NCBI GenBank assembly: GCA_035543115.1
Contig: DATKKF010000078.1
Span: 1-64,000 of the forward strand
Direction of reading: 5' to 3'
From: RPRB01 sp035543115
Lineage (GTDB): Bacteria; Myxococcota; Myxococcia; Myxococcales; Myxococcaceae
Length of the DNA: 64,000 nucleotides
A program made the position numbers and the translations under genes. This document shows, in pieces, positions 52,819 through 61,465 of the stretch; the first letter of the stretch is position 1, and every line of letters starts with the position of its first letter. The notes below the pieces were generated by a model. That model saw only the letters and a list, made by a program, of their open reading frames with translations. It made no database searches and was not told the origin of the DNA.

Positions 52819-54050
52819 CCGTTCGGACTGCAAGACGGATGCGGGGTGTCGTGCCCTCGGCGGTCCGGGAGATCCTCAAGGTCGCGGAGCGGCCCGATGT
52901 GCTGTCCTTCGCCGGGGGCCTGCCCGCGCCGGAGCTCTTCCCCGCCCGGGAGCTGAGCCAGGCCTTCGAGGCGGTGCTGCGAAGGAGGCCCGCGGCGGCG
53001 CTCCAGTACGGCATCACCGAGGGCTTCCTCCCGCTGCGCGAATGGCTGGCGGCGCGGCTGCGCGCCCGGGGCATCCCGGCGACCTCGGAGAGCGTGATGG
53101 TGGTGAGTGGCAGCCAGCAGGGTATCGACCTCGTTGCCCGCGTGCTGCTCGACCCGGGCGACACGGTGCTGGTCGAGAACCCCAGCTACCTCGCCGCGCT
53201 GCAGGCCTTCGCCGCCTACGAGGTGAACGTCGTGGCGCTGCCCGGCGACGACGATGGCCTCCGCACCGGGCTGCTCGAGGAGGCGGTGCGCGAGCACCGG
53301 CCCGCGCTCATCTACCTGGTGCCCGAGTTCCAGAATCCGCGCGGCACCACGCTCGCCGGGGACCGCCGACGGGAGCTCGCCACGGTCGCAGCGCGTCACG
53401 GCGTCCCGGTGCTCGAGGACGATCCCTATGGCGCCCTGCGCTTCCGCGGGTCGCCGTCCACGCCCATCGCGGCGCTCGCCGACGGCCTCACCTTCCACCT
53501 CGGCACGTTCTCCAAGACGCTCGCGCCCGGGTTGCGCCTCGGCTGGGTCCATGGGCCGAAGCCGCTGGTGCGCACCATGACCATCGCCAAGCAGGCCTGC
53601 GACCTCCAGACCGCCACCCTCGCCCAGCATGCGGTGGTGGAGCTCCTGGAGACGTTCGACTACGAGGCGCACCTCCGGCGCATCCGCTCGGCGTACCGCA
53701 CCCGCTGCGAGGCGATGCTCCAGGCGCTGGAGCGCACCATGCCCGCCGGGACGCGCTGGTCCACCCCCGACGGCGGCCTCTTCCTCTGGCTCGAGCTGCC
53801 ACCGGGTCTCCGCGACGACCAGGTCTTCCACGCGGCCATCCAGCGCTCGGTGGCGGTGGTGCCCGGGAGCGGCTTCTTCGTCGGCCCGCCAGAACACGGC
53901 TTCCTGCGCCTCAACTTCTCCAACCAGAGCGCGGCCAACATCGAGCTCGGCATGGACCGGCTCGGGCAGACGCTCGCCGAGCTGCAGGCCAGGTCGATGC
54001 CGCTGCGCCCGAGACAGGCCGAGCTCCACGCCGCCCCGCCGAGCCCCTGA
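52815..54050 (+). CDS. PLP-dependent aminotransferase (LysN/2-aminoadipate type)
   Basis: 411 residues. Fold-type I aminotransferase of the class with GntR-like cousins. SFAGGLPAPELFP, LQYGITEGFLPLR, YLVPEFQNPRGTTLAG, EDDPYGALRFRG and the Schiff-base Lys234 in FHLGTFSKTLAPGLRLGW. These fit broad-specificity 2-aminoadipate/aromatic or branched-chain transaminases. ATG is in an ATGA overlap with lrp. The Lrp next door suggests regulation by an amino acid, possibly its substrate. Confidence 0.92.
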   Translation: MTVRTARRMRGVVPSAVREILKVAERPDVLSFAGGLPAPELFPARELSQAFEAVLRRRPAAALQYGITEGFLPLREWLAARLRARGIPATSESVMVVSGSQQGIDLVARVLLDPGDTVLVENPSYLAALQAFAAYEVNVVALPGDDDGLRTGLLEEAVREHRPALIYLVPEFQNPRGTTLAGDRRRELATVAARHGVPVLEDDPYGALRFRGSPSTPIAALADGLTFHLGTFSKTLAPGLRLGWVHGPKPLVRTMTIAKQACDLQTATLAQHAVVELLETFDYEAHLRRIRSAYRTRCEAMLQALERTMPAGTRWSTPDGGLFLWLELPPGLRDDQVFHAAIQRSVAVVPGSGFFVGPPEHGFLRLNFSNQSAANIELGMDRLGQTLAELQARSMPLRPRQAELHAAPPSP

Positions 54051-54131
54051 GCGCAGGCCGCCCGTGGCGCCCCCGCAGAGCGGCGGCGGCACGAAGGTGC
54101 TGGCCCGAGTCCGCTCACCGCGTTTCCGCTG

Positions 54132-55517
54132 TCAGTAGGCGTTGCGTGACAGGAAGCCGCCCAGCGCCGTTCGCACGAGGATCTTGAGGTCCAGGAGCAG
54201 CGACCAGTTCTCGATGTAGTACAGGTCGTACTCGATCCGCTTGTGGATGGACGTCTGTCCCCGGAGCCCGTTGATCTGCGCCCAGCCGGTGATGCCCGAC
54301 TTCACCTTGTGGCGGAGGTGGTACTTCGGGATCTGCCGCTTGAACTCCTCGATGAACACCGGGCGCTCCGGGCGCGGGCCGACCAGGCTCATGTCCCCCC
54401 GCAGCACGTTGAACAGCTGCGGCAGCTCGTCCAGGGAGGTCCGGCGGAGGAACGCGCCCACCGGGGTGCGCCGGTCGTCCCCCGCGGTCGCCATCCGCGG
54501 CCCCGCCTGCTCGGAGCCCACCCGCATGGTCCGGAACTTGAGGATGGGGAAGACCGCCCCGTCCATGCCCATCCGCTCCTGCCGGTAGAGCACCGGGCCG
54601 CGGCTGGTCAGCTTCACCACCAGCGCCACGACCCCCATCACCGGCGAGACCAGCAGCAGCGCCACCGCCGAGAACAGGATGTCGAAGGCGCGCTTGAGCA
54701 CCAGGTTCCAGCCCTCCAGCGGCCCGCCCTGGAGGCTGACGATGGGCAGGCCGCCGAACTCCTCCAGCCCGCCGTACAGCGTCACGTACTGGAAGAGGTC
54801 GGGGACGATCTTCACGTCCACCGTGTGCAGCGCCAGCCGCTCCATCAGCGACTTCATCAGCGGCATGTCCTCGGAGGGCAGCGCGAGGATGACCTGGTCC
54901 ACGCTCTGCTCGCGGAGCACCCGCTCCAGCTCGTCCGTCGTCCCGATGACCGGCACGCCGCGCACCGTCGTTCCCGGGAGGAGGAGGTCGCGGGAGAGCA
55001 CCCCCGTCACCTGGAAGCCCAGCTCGCGGTGGTGTTCGATGGTCTCCACCACCCGCTCGCCGAGCTCGCCGGCGCCCACCAGGAGGATGGACTTGAGGTT
55101 CAGGCCCCGCCGGCGCACCGACTCGAGCCACATCCGGAAGGCGACCCGCGTCGTCGCCACCAGCACGAAGGAGTAGCCGGCGAAGATGAGCAGCGTGAGC
55201 CGGGAGTAACGTTCACGGCCGAAGTAGGTGAGCGCCACCAGCACCAGGCTCCCGGTGATGGTGGCCTTGAAGAGCTCGAAGACCTCCTCGAGGTGCGTCC
55301 GGACCCGGTTGGTGGCGTAGAGGCGCGACTGCCGGTACGCGACCGGGAAGAGCACCAGCACCAGGGCGAGCGTGACCAGCGTCTCGCGCACCGGTGGGCG
55401 GGGCGCGGTCAACGCGTCGAAGCGCGTCAGGTACGCCAGGACGAACGCGAGCGTGAGCATCGCGACGTCGATGGCGACCTTGATCGATGTCCAGAACCGC
55501 TGCAGCCGGTTGAACAC
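54132..55517 (-). CDS. Polyprenyl-phosphate sugar phosphotransferase (exopolysaccharide initiating)
   Basis: 461 residues from GTG 55517 with AGGAG close upstream. Several N-terminal TM helices (IKVAIDVAMLTLAFVLAYLTRF), a Rossmann-like central domain (ILLVGAGELGERVVETIEHH) and the C-terminal phosphoglycosyl transferase, starting KRAFDILFSAVALLLVSP with DELPQLFNVLRGDMSLVGPRPE. Starts exopolysaccharide or O-antigen repeat units by linking sugar-1-phosphate (glucose or galactose) to undecaprenyl phosphate in the inner membrane. Co-directional with the GT4 enzyme 10 bp upstream. Confidence 0.92.
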   Translation of the reverse strand: MFNRLQRFWTSIKVAIDVAMLTLAFVLAYLTRFDALTAPRPPVRETLVTLALVLVLFPVAYRQSRLYATNRVRTHLEEVFELFKATITGSLVLVALTYFGRERYSRLTLLIFAGYSFVLVATTRVAFRMWLESVRRRGLNLKSILLVGAGELGERVVETIEHHRELGFQVTGVLSRDLLLPGTTVRGVPVIGTTDELERVLREQSVDQVILALPSEDMPLMKSLMERLALHTVDVKIVPDLFQYVTLYGGLEEFGGLPIVSLQGGPLEGWNLVLKRAFDILFSAVALLLVSPVMGVVALVVKLTSRGPVLYRQERMGMDGAVFPILKFRTMRVGSEQAGPRMATAGDDRRTPVGAFLRRTSLDELPQLFNVLRGDMSLVGPRPERPVFIEEFKRQIPKYHLRHKVKSGITGWAQINGLRGQTSIHKRIEYDLYYIENWSLLLDLKILVRTALGGFLSRNAY

Positions 55518-55527
55518 GGCTCCTGCA

Positions 55528-56655
55528 CTACCACGGAAGCCGGTCCCGAAGGCCGGGACGACCGGCGAGCAGCGCCTCCACCTTCGAGCGCAGGGCCGTC
55601 CGGAACCGCTCCTCGGAGAAGAGCTCGGCACGGGCGCGGGCGGCTGCCGGCTCGAAGCCCCGCTCGAAGGGCTCGAACCGCTCCAGCGCGGCGATCAGCG
55701 CCTCCGGCGTGGGCCGGTCGAAGAACAGCCCGGTCTGTGGGGTGAGGGTCTCCAGGGCCCCGCCCCGGCCCAGGGCGATGACCGGACGCCCGGAGGCGAG
55801 CGCCTCGAGGGGGGCGATGCCGAAGTCCTCCTCGCCGGGGAAGATCAGCGCCCGAGCGCCACGGTACAGCTCCGGAACCTGCGCGTCGGGCACCTTCCCG
55901 AGCCAGCGGACGTTGGGCGGAAGCCCAGAGCGGAGCAGCCGTGCGTCCTGCCCGTCCCCGGCGATCCACAAGGCGTGCCCCGTGCGCCGGAAGGCCTCCA
56001 CCGCGAGGTCCACCCGCTTGTAGGGCGCGAGCGCCCCGAGCCAGAGGAAGTAGGCCCCCCGACCCCCCGCCGGCGGCCTCCCGAACCGGTCGAGCGCCAC
56101 CGGCGGGTGGATGACGTCCGCCTTGCGGCCCCAGAACTGCGCGATGCGACGCGCGACGTGGTGGCTGTTCGCCACCAGCGCGTCGGGGTCGGCCGCGGTG
56201 CGCCGGTCCCAGGCCTGGAGCGCCGGACGGCTCGCCGCCGCCGCGAGCCGCACCGGAAGGCTCGCCCGCCCGGGACCGAAGTACGCGTCGAACTGGTCCC
56301 ACATGTAGCGCATGGGAGAGTGCACGTAGGCCAGGTGCGGCGTGCCCGGGGGCACCCGCACGCCCTTGGCCACGCAGTGGCTGGACGAGACGACCAGGTC
56401 GAACCCCCGCGGTTCGAGGAAACGCAGCGCCGCCGGCATCAGCGGCAGGGCGACCCGGTAACGGCGCGCGATGCCCGGCAGGCGCTGGAGCGGGGAGGTG
56501 TGGATGGGCCGCGACTCCACGTCCGGGCCGACGCTCCCCGGCACGCGGAGGAGGGTGAAGATCTCCGAATCGGGAAAGAGCCGCACCAGCTGCGCGAGCA
56601 CCAGCTCCCCGCCGCGGCGCCCGGTGAGCCAGTCATGGACGAGAGCGACGCGCAT
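55528..56655 (-). CDS. GT4-family glycosyltransferase
   Basis: 375 residues from ATG 56655. N-terminal motif MRVALVHDWLTGRRGGE marks the GT-B fold; the donor-binding C-terminal domain has LGALAPYKRVDLAVEAFRRTG and the EX7E element FPGEEDFGIAPLEALASG. Adds a sugar to a growing lipid-linked polysaccharide in the cytoplasm. Directly upstream of the phosphoglycosyl transferase. The spacer of 291 bp ahead holds the divergent promoters of this gene and the other GT4. Confidence 0.92.
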   Translation of the reverse strand: MRVALVHDWLTGRRGGELVLAQLVRLFPDSEIFTLLRVPGSVGPDVESRPIHTSPLQRLPGIARRYRVALPLMPAALRFLEPRGFDLVVSSSHCVAKGVRVPPGTPHLAYVHSPMRYMWDQFDAYFGPGRASLPVRLAAAASRPALQAWDRRTAADPDALVANSHHVARRIAQFWGRKADVIHPPVALDRFGRPPAGGRGAYFLWLGALAPYKRVDLAVEAFRRTGHALWIAGDGQDARLLRSGLPPNVRWLGKVPDAQVPELYRGARALIFPGEEDFGIAPLEALASGRPVIALGRGGALETLTPQTGLFFDRPTPEALIAALERFEPFERGFEPAAARARAELFSEERFRTALRSKVEALLAGRPGLRDRLPW

Positions 56656-56946
56656 CAGGGGGGCGTTCGGGCCGGTGGGTGTAGCATGCCGCGGCCGCGA
56701 CGAGTGCCTCGACCGGGGTGTCGTGAGCACAGGGAGATGGCAGAGACCGAAGCGAGACGGCGCACACGAGGACCGGACAGCGGAGGCGTGCCTCGTGGCA
56801 GCGAGCCCGGACGTGCCGCGCCCTTGCGCGGCTCCGCGAGCCTCCCCCGGCCGCGGGGGGCGCCGAGCACCGCGGGGCCGAGTCCGCGCGTCGCAGCAGG
56901 GGGATCGGCCATCGCCGCGCCCAGCCCCCCCCGGTCGAGGCGCTAG
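56656..56946. other. Spacer between two divergent glycosyltransferase genes
   Basis: 291 bp with no supported gene. Starts for the genes at 56655 (minus) and 56947 (plus) are at its two ends. No clear promoter could be placed on either strand; composition is GC-rich with Gly/Pro-coding-like repeats. Confidence 0.4.
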
Positions 56947-58014
56947 ATGGCCTCCCGGGTGCTCATCGATCTTCGAATGGTGACCGGCCGGCTGCACGGC
57001 ATCGCCCGGTACGCGCTGGAGCTCGCCCGGGTGCTCCCCGCGCTCGCGCCCGACCTGGTCTTCGAGGGGCTCGGGCCGCCCGGTGGCCTGCCGGAACTCG
57101 GGCCGCTCGCGCCGACCTTCCCGGTGCACCGCGCGCCGGCGGGCTTCCTTTCGCCACTCGAGCAGCCCGCCCTCGCCGCCGTCCTCCGCCGGCTCGAGCC
57201 CGACCTGTTCCACGCGACGTCGTTCTCGGTGCCGCTCCTCTGGCGGGGGCCGCTGGTGGCGACGCTGCACGACGCCGCGCACCTCGCCCGGAGCGAGGAG
57301 TTCGGCTGGCTCACCGCCGTGTACTACCGGGTGGTGGTGGGCCCGAGGGTGCGCCGCGCGCGCGGGCTGCTCACGGTGTCCGAGTTCGCGCGCCGCGAGC
57401 TCGCCAGCCGGCTGGGAGTCCCGGAGTCGCGCTGGAGCATCGTCCCGCCCGGAGTGGACCCGCGCTTCCACCCCCCGACCGCGGAGGAGCGGCTGCAGGC
57501 CCGGGCGCGGCTGGGACTGCCGGCGCGCTACCTGCTCGCGGTGGGCAACCCCAAGCCGCACAAGAACCTCGCCCTCCTCGCGCGCATCGCCACCCGGCTC
57601 CCCGTCCCCCTGGTGCTGCTCGCCGGCGACGGGGCCGGGCGCGTCTTCCCGCGACCCACCCGCGTGCTGTCCGAGGTGGAAGAGGCGCACCTGCCCGCGC
57701 TCTACGGCGGCGCCGAGGCCCTGCTGCTCCCCTCGCGTCACGAGGGCTTCGGCCTGCCTGCGCTCGAGGCGATGGCCACCGGCACCCCGGTGCTCGCGGC
57801 CAACGCCGGCTCCTTGCCCGAGGTGACCGGCGGCGCCGCCGAGCTGCTGGATCCAGACGCCCCCGAGGCGTGGATCGCCGCGAGCAACGCCATCGTCGCG
57901 ACCCCGCTCCTACGCGCCCGCTGGGCCTCCGCCGGCCGCGAGCGCGCCCGCGCCTTCACCTGGGAGCGCTGCGCCCGGCACACCCTCGCGGTCTACCGCT
58001 CGGCCCTCGGCTGA
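56947..58014 (+). CDS. GT4-family glycosyltransferase
   Basis: 355 residues. N-terminal VLIDLRMVTGRLHGIARYAL, a middle with SEFARRELASRLGV, then YLLAVGNPKPHKNLALLARI and the EX7E-type HEGFGLPALEAMATGTPVLAANAG. GT-B retaining transferase using a nucleotide-sugar donor. The 3' end overlaps the convergent O-antigen ligase gene by 105 bp. Confidence 0.92.
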   Translation: MASRVLIDLRMVTGRLHGIARYALELARVLPALAPDLVFEGLGPPGGLPELGPLAPTFPVHRAPAGFLSPLEQPALAAVLRRLEPDLFHATSFSVPLLWRGPLVATLHDAAHLARSEEFGWLTAVYYRVVVGPRVRRARGLLTVSEFARRELASRLGVPESRWSIVPPGVDPRFHPPTAEERLQARARLGLPARYLLAVGNPKPHKNLALLARIATRLPVPLVLLAGDGAGRVFPRPTRVLSEVEEAHLPALYGGAEALLLPSRHEGFGLPALEAMATGTPVLAANAGSLPEVTGGAAELLDPDAPEAWIAASNAIVATPLLRARWASAGRERARAFTWERCARHTLAVYRSALG

Positions 58015-59217
58015 GCCGGGGTGGACCAGGCCCACGCCCCAGATCAGCGCGAAGCCGAGCGCCACGCTGGGGTGGAACGGGAGGTGGTGGGCGATGCCCA
58101 GCGTCTGGTACCCGGCCCAGGAGAGCGCCGCCCCGAGCGCCACCGTGCTCCCGCCGCGGGCCCGGCGCAGCAGCGCGCGAAGGAGCGCCGCGTGCAGCAG
58201 CGCCCAGAGCAGAAGGCCGAGGAGCCCCGTCTCCGCCCAGACGGTGAGCGCGATGGAGTGCGCGTCGCGCGAGAGCATGTCGGTGATGCCGGTCACGCCC
58301 TGCCGGGCGAGCGCTGCCGTCCGGTAGTTGCCGAAGCCAACCCCGAGCCACGGGTGCCGGTGGACCAGGTCCCACCCGGCGGCCCGCGCCAGCGCCCGCT
58401 CGCCCCCGACGAAGTTCTCGGTGGCCTGGCCGAGCCGGACGTGCCACCCCGGGCTCACCAGCGCCGCCGCGGCGACCGCCAGGACCAGCGCGACCACCGC
58501 GGCCCGGACGCGTGCGCTCCGGGTCACCACCACGCCGGCCACGAGCACCAGCAGGCCCGTGGTGAGGAGCGCGGCCCGGGCGTAAGCGAGGACGATGCAC
58601 CCGACGCAGGCCGTGGCCAGCGTCCCGGCGAGCACCCGGGTCCGGCCCGCCGCAGGACCGAGCGCGGTGGCCAGCGCCGGCCCGAGCGCGGCGATGGAGG
58701 CGTGGGCCAGCCGGAGACGGTGGAAGAAGAAGCCGCCCGCTGCGTAGCGGTCCTCGCCGCCGAACGTCTCGTGCACCCGGTCCACCGGCACCCGCAGGAA
58801 CCCCGGGATGGGGATGGACCAGCGGACGAGGTGCTGCACCGCCGAGAGCCCGAGCGACAGCAGTCCCCCGGCGAGGAAGATGGCCGCGGGCCAGGTCCAG
58901 CGAAGCACCTGGGCTCCGAGCAGCACCGCCCCGGCGAGCGCCGCGGTGTCGAGACAGTGCAGCCACAGGGCGGCCGGAGGAAGGCCGGGAGCCCCGAGCG
59001 CCCGCGCCACCAGCGGGGACAGCGCCTGCCACGCCGCGAGGCAGAGCGCCGCGCGCACCGGGAGCCGTGCCTCACCGGGGAGCGAGACGCCGCGGAGGAC
59101 CAGCACCGCCGAGGCGACGAGCGCGACGTCCGCCACGCCCTGGTTCAGCCCCTCGGCGAGCCAGAACGAGGCAGCCCACGCGGCCAGGAGCGCCGTCGCG
59201 ACCCGCGCTGGGCTCAC
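57910..59217 (-). CDS. O-antigen ligase-family (Wzy_C) membrane protein
   Basis: 435 residues from GTG 59217, which overlaps the lptG stop (GTGA). Ten or more TM helices and the Wzy_C domain with the periplasmic motif HPWLGVGFGNYRTAAL and DAHSIALTVWAETGLLGLLL. Family members attach O-antigen to lipid A-core or polymerise polysaccharide. Coupled to lptG/lptF, so part of LPS assembly. The tail (about residues 395-435) is Gly/Ala-rich and overlaps the GT4 gene. Confidence 0.88.
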   Translation of the reverse strand: MSPARVATALLAAWAASFWLAEGLNQGVADVALVASAVLVLRGVSLPGEARLPVRAALCLAAWQALSPLVARALGAPGLPPAALWLHCLDTAALAGAVLLGAQVLRWTWPAAIFLAGGLLSLGLSAVQHLVRWSIPIPGFLRVPVDRVHETFGGEDRYAAGGFFFHRLRLAHASIAALGPALATALGPAAGRTRVLAGTLATACVGCIVLAYARAALLTTGLLVLVAGVVVTRSARVRAAVVALVLAVAAAALVSPGWHVRLGQATENFVGGERALARAAGWDLVHRHPWLGVGFGNYRTAALARQGVTGITDMLSRDAHSIALTVWAETGLLGLLLWALLHAALLRALLRRARGGSTVALGAALSWAGYQTLGIAHHLPFHPSVALGFALIWGVGLVHPGSAEGRAVDREGVPGAALPGEGAGALAAGGGPAGA

Positions 59218-60341
59218 GCCCGCGCTCCGGACCACCCTCCCCGCCGGAGGATGCGGCGGGCCGCCCCGGGCGGAACCCAGAGCAGCGCCCCCAGGGCCAC
59301 GGTGAGTGCGAGCAGCGGAAGCGCGGCAGCGAAGAGCGGCGCGATGCGGCCAGCGTTCACCAGCGCCCGGGCGATGACGGTGAGCCCCCACAGGCCCATG
59401 GTGACCGCGAGCCCCTCCACCAGCGCCCCGGTGAGCGAGCCGCCACGGCCGGGCCGCAGCGCGAGCACCACCGCCAGGAGCGCCGCCGGCACCCCGGCCA
59501 GCGGATAGGTGAAGCGATTGCCCAGCGCGAGCAGGTAGAGCCGGTCGGAGAGGCCCACCTCCCGCCGCGCGCGGATCTGCTGCCGGAGCACCGGCAGCCG
59601 CATCTGCTCCGGCCGCCCCGGCCGGATGCCCAGGAGAGCGCTGGAGATTCCGAGGTCCAGCGTCTCCTCGGGGGTCTGGGTCAGCTTCAGGCCGCCGCGC
59701 CGGTCGAACACCCGCCGCGTCACGCCCCCCAGCCGCCAGCGGGTGCCGCCGGCGTGCTCCATCGTCTGCGCATCCACCCGCTCGGCCAGGTCGAAGTCCG
59801 GGGTGAGGCGCAGCAGGGTGACCCCGCGGAAGCCCGACTCCACGTCCCCGCCCTCGAGGTGGAGGATGCGGTCGTCATGCCGGAACCACTGCTTGCGCTC
59901 GTAGAACGACCGCCAGTCGCCCCAGCGGTGAAAGCGGAGCGCGGTGATCTCGTCCACCCGGCGGCTCGCGTGCCCCACCAGATACTCGTCGAGGAGGCCG
60001 AGCACCAGCGCCGCGGCCAGCGCCACCCCTGCCACCGGCAGGAAGAGCACCCGCCGCCCGAAGCCGAGCGCGAGGATGGCGGTCAGCTCCCCGCGCCGCC
60101 GGAGCAGCGCCACCAGCGTGGCGCCCGCCAGGAGCAGCGCCGCCGGGGCGAGCTGGTGCGCCGCCACCACCGCCTTCCACCCGTAGAGCTCGGCCACGTC
60201 GCGCACCCAGTTGGGCCCGGTGTAGGAGCGGGCGCGGTCGACGAAGTCGGCGACCAGGAAGACCACCAGCAGCCCGGCCAGCACCGCGCCGACGATGACC
60301 AGGTAGCGGCGGAGCACGTGCCGGAGAAGGAGCCCGCGCAT
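59214..60341 (-). CDS. lptG: LPS export permease LptG (YjgQ)
   Basis: 375 residues with six probable TM helices and a large periplasmic beta-domain (HRWGDWRSFYERKQWFRHDD, HLEGGDVESGFRGVTLLRL). Partner of LptF in the LptB2FG ABC transporter that extracts LPS from the inner membrane. N-terminal MRGLLLRHVLRRYLVIVGAV is typical. ATG 60341 overlaps the lptF stop by one base. Confidence 0.9.
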   Translation of the reverse strand: MRGLLLRHVLRRYLVIVGAVLAGLLVVFLVADFVDRARSYTGPNWVRDVAELYGWKAVVAAHQLAPAALLLAGATLVALLRRRGELTAILALGFGRRVLFLPVAGVALAAALVLGLLDEYLVGHASRRVDEITALRFHRWGDWRSFYERKQWFRHDDRILHLEGGDVESGFRGVTLLRLTPDFDLAERVDAQTMEHAGGTRWRLGGVTRRVFDRRGGLKLTQTPEETLDLGISSALLGIRPGRPEQMRLPVLRQQIRARREVGLSDRLYLLALGNRFTYPLAGVPAALLAVVLALRPGRGGSLTGALVEGLAVTMGLWGLTVIARALVNAGRIAPLFAAALPLLALTVALGALLWVPPGAARRILRRGGWSGARA

Positions 60342-61465
60342 CAAGCCACCAGCCCTCGCCTCGTCAGGCGAACGAAGAGCCAGGTGCCGAACGCGCCGAA
60401 CACCAGATTGGGCGCCATGCCGGCGAGCCACGGCGCGAGCCGCCCCGCGGTGCCGAGGTTCTCGAAGCTGCGCTCCACGATGTAGTAGGCGACGTAGACC
60501 CCAAGCGCGAGGAGATACCCGCGGGTGCGCGCGGCGCGCGAGGACATGGCCAGCGGCACGCCGAAGAGCGCGAAGGCCAGCGGCGTCAGCCCCTCGGCCA
60601 GGCGGACGTGAAACGCGGTCAGGAACGGCGCCGGGCTCGTTCCTCCGCCGCGCGCCTCGTTCGCCGCGGCGAGCAGCTCGCGCGGGGTGAGCTCCTCCTT
60701 GGGCGAGCGGAAGTGGTTCTTCCGGAGGATGGAGTCCTCGACCCCGATGGAGAGGTTGCCGTCGCGAAAGGTGAGAATCGCGTAGTCGGTCCCGGTCTGC
60801 TCCGCCCGGTGCACCTCGCCCGCCCGGAGACCCACCGAGAGGGAGGCGCCGCGGCCGGAGGGGTTCACCGTCCCCTCGTGGGCCAGCACCAGCAGCGGGG
60901 CGCGCGGGTCCCGGTCGTCGTGGACCAGCACGTGCGTCCATACGCCGCGCTCCCGGTCCACCTCCTGGGCGTAGAGCGTCAGGTCGGTCAGGTCCTCGTA
61001 GAAGACGCCCGGGCGCACGTCACCGAGGACGTTCTTCTTGATGACCTCGCTCACCTGCACCTTCACCTGCTTGAGCCCCCAGGGCTCGGCGGTGGAGGCG
61101 AGGAGCAGGACCAGCGCGCCCAGCGCCCCGCCCACCGCGAGCGGCACCCGGGCCAGCTGCCACGGCGTGGCCCCGAGCGAGAGCAGGGCCAGGAGCTCGC
61201 GGTCCTCGCCGAGCCGGCCGAGCCCGAGCAGGATCGCGAGCAGAAAGCCCACCGGCAGCGACATCACGAGCAGGTGCGGGCTCAGGTTCACCACCAGCCG
61301 GAGGAAGTCCCAGGGCGTCATCGCCGAGCCGAGCAGCACCTCGGTGCCCCGGAGGAACTGCATCACGAAGAGCAGGAGGAACAGGAACACCACCCAGAGC
61401 GAGAGCGGGACCAGCAGCTCGGCCAGCACGTAGCGGGCGAGCAGGGGGAGCTCGGGCCGCCTCAC
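60341..61465 (-). CDS. lptF: LPS export permease LptF (YjgP)
   Basis: 374 residues from GTG 61465 (overlaps purD stop as GTGA). N-terminal LLARYVLAELLVPLSLWVVF, membrane-bound core MTPWDFLRLVVNLSPHLLVM and SLPVGFLLAILLGLGRLGEDRE, a periplasmic domain with VFYEDLTDLTLYAQEVDRERG, and C-terminal helices VRLTRRG. Heterodimer with LptG; the ATPase LptB is not in this window. Confidence 0.9.
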   Translation of the reverse strand: MRRPELPLLARYVLAELLVPLSLWVVFLFLLLFVMQFLRGTEVLLGSAMTPWDFLRLVVNLSPHLLVMSLPVGFLLAILLGLGRLGEDRELLALLSLGATPWQLARVPLAVGGALGALVLLLASTAEPWGLKQVKVQVSEVIKKNVLGDVRPGVFYEDLTDLTLYAQEVDRERGVWTHVLVHDDRDPRAPLLVLAHEGTVNPSGRGASLSVGLRAGEVHRAEQTGTDYAILTFRDGNLSIGVEDSILRKNHFRSPKEELTPRELLAAANEARGGGTSPAPFLTAFHVRLAEGLTPLAFALFGVPLAMSSRAARTRGYLLALGVYVAYYIVERSFENLGTAGRLAPWLAGMAPNLVFGAFGTWLFVRLTRRGLVA

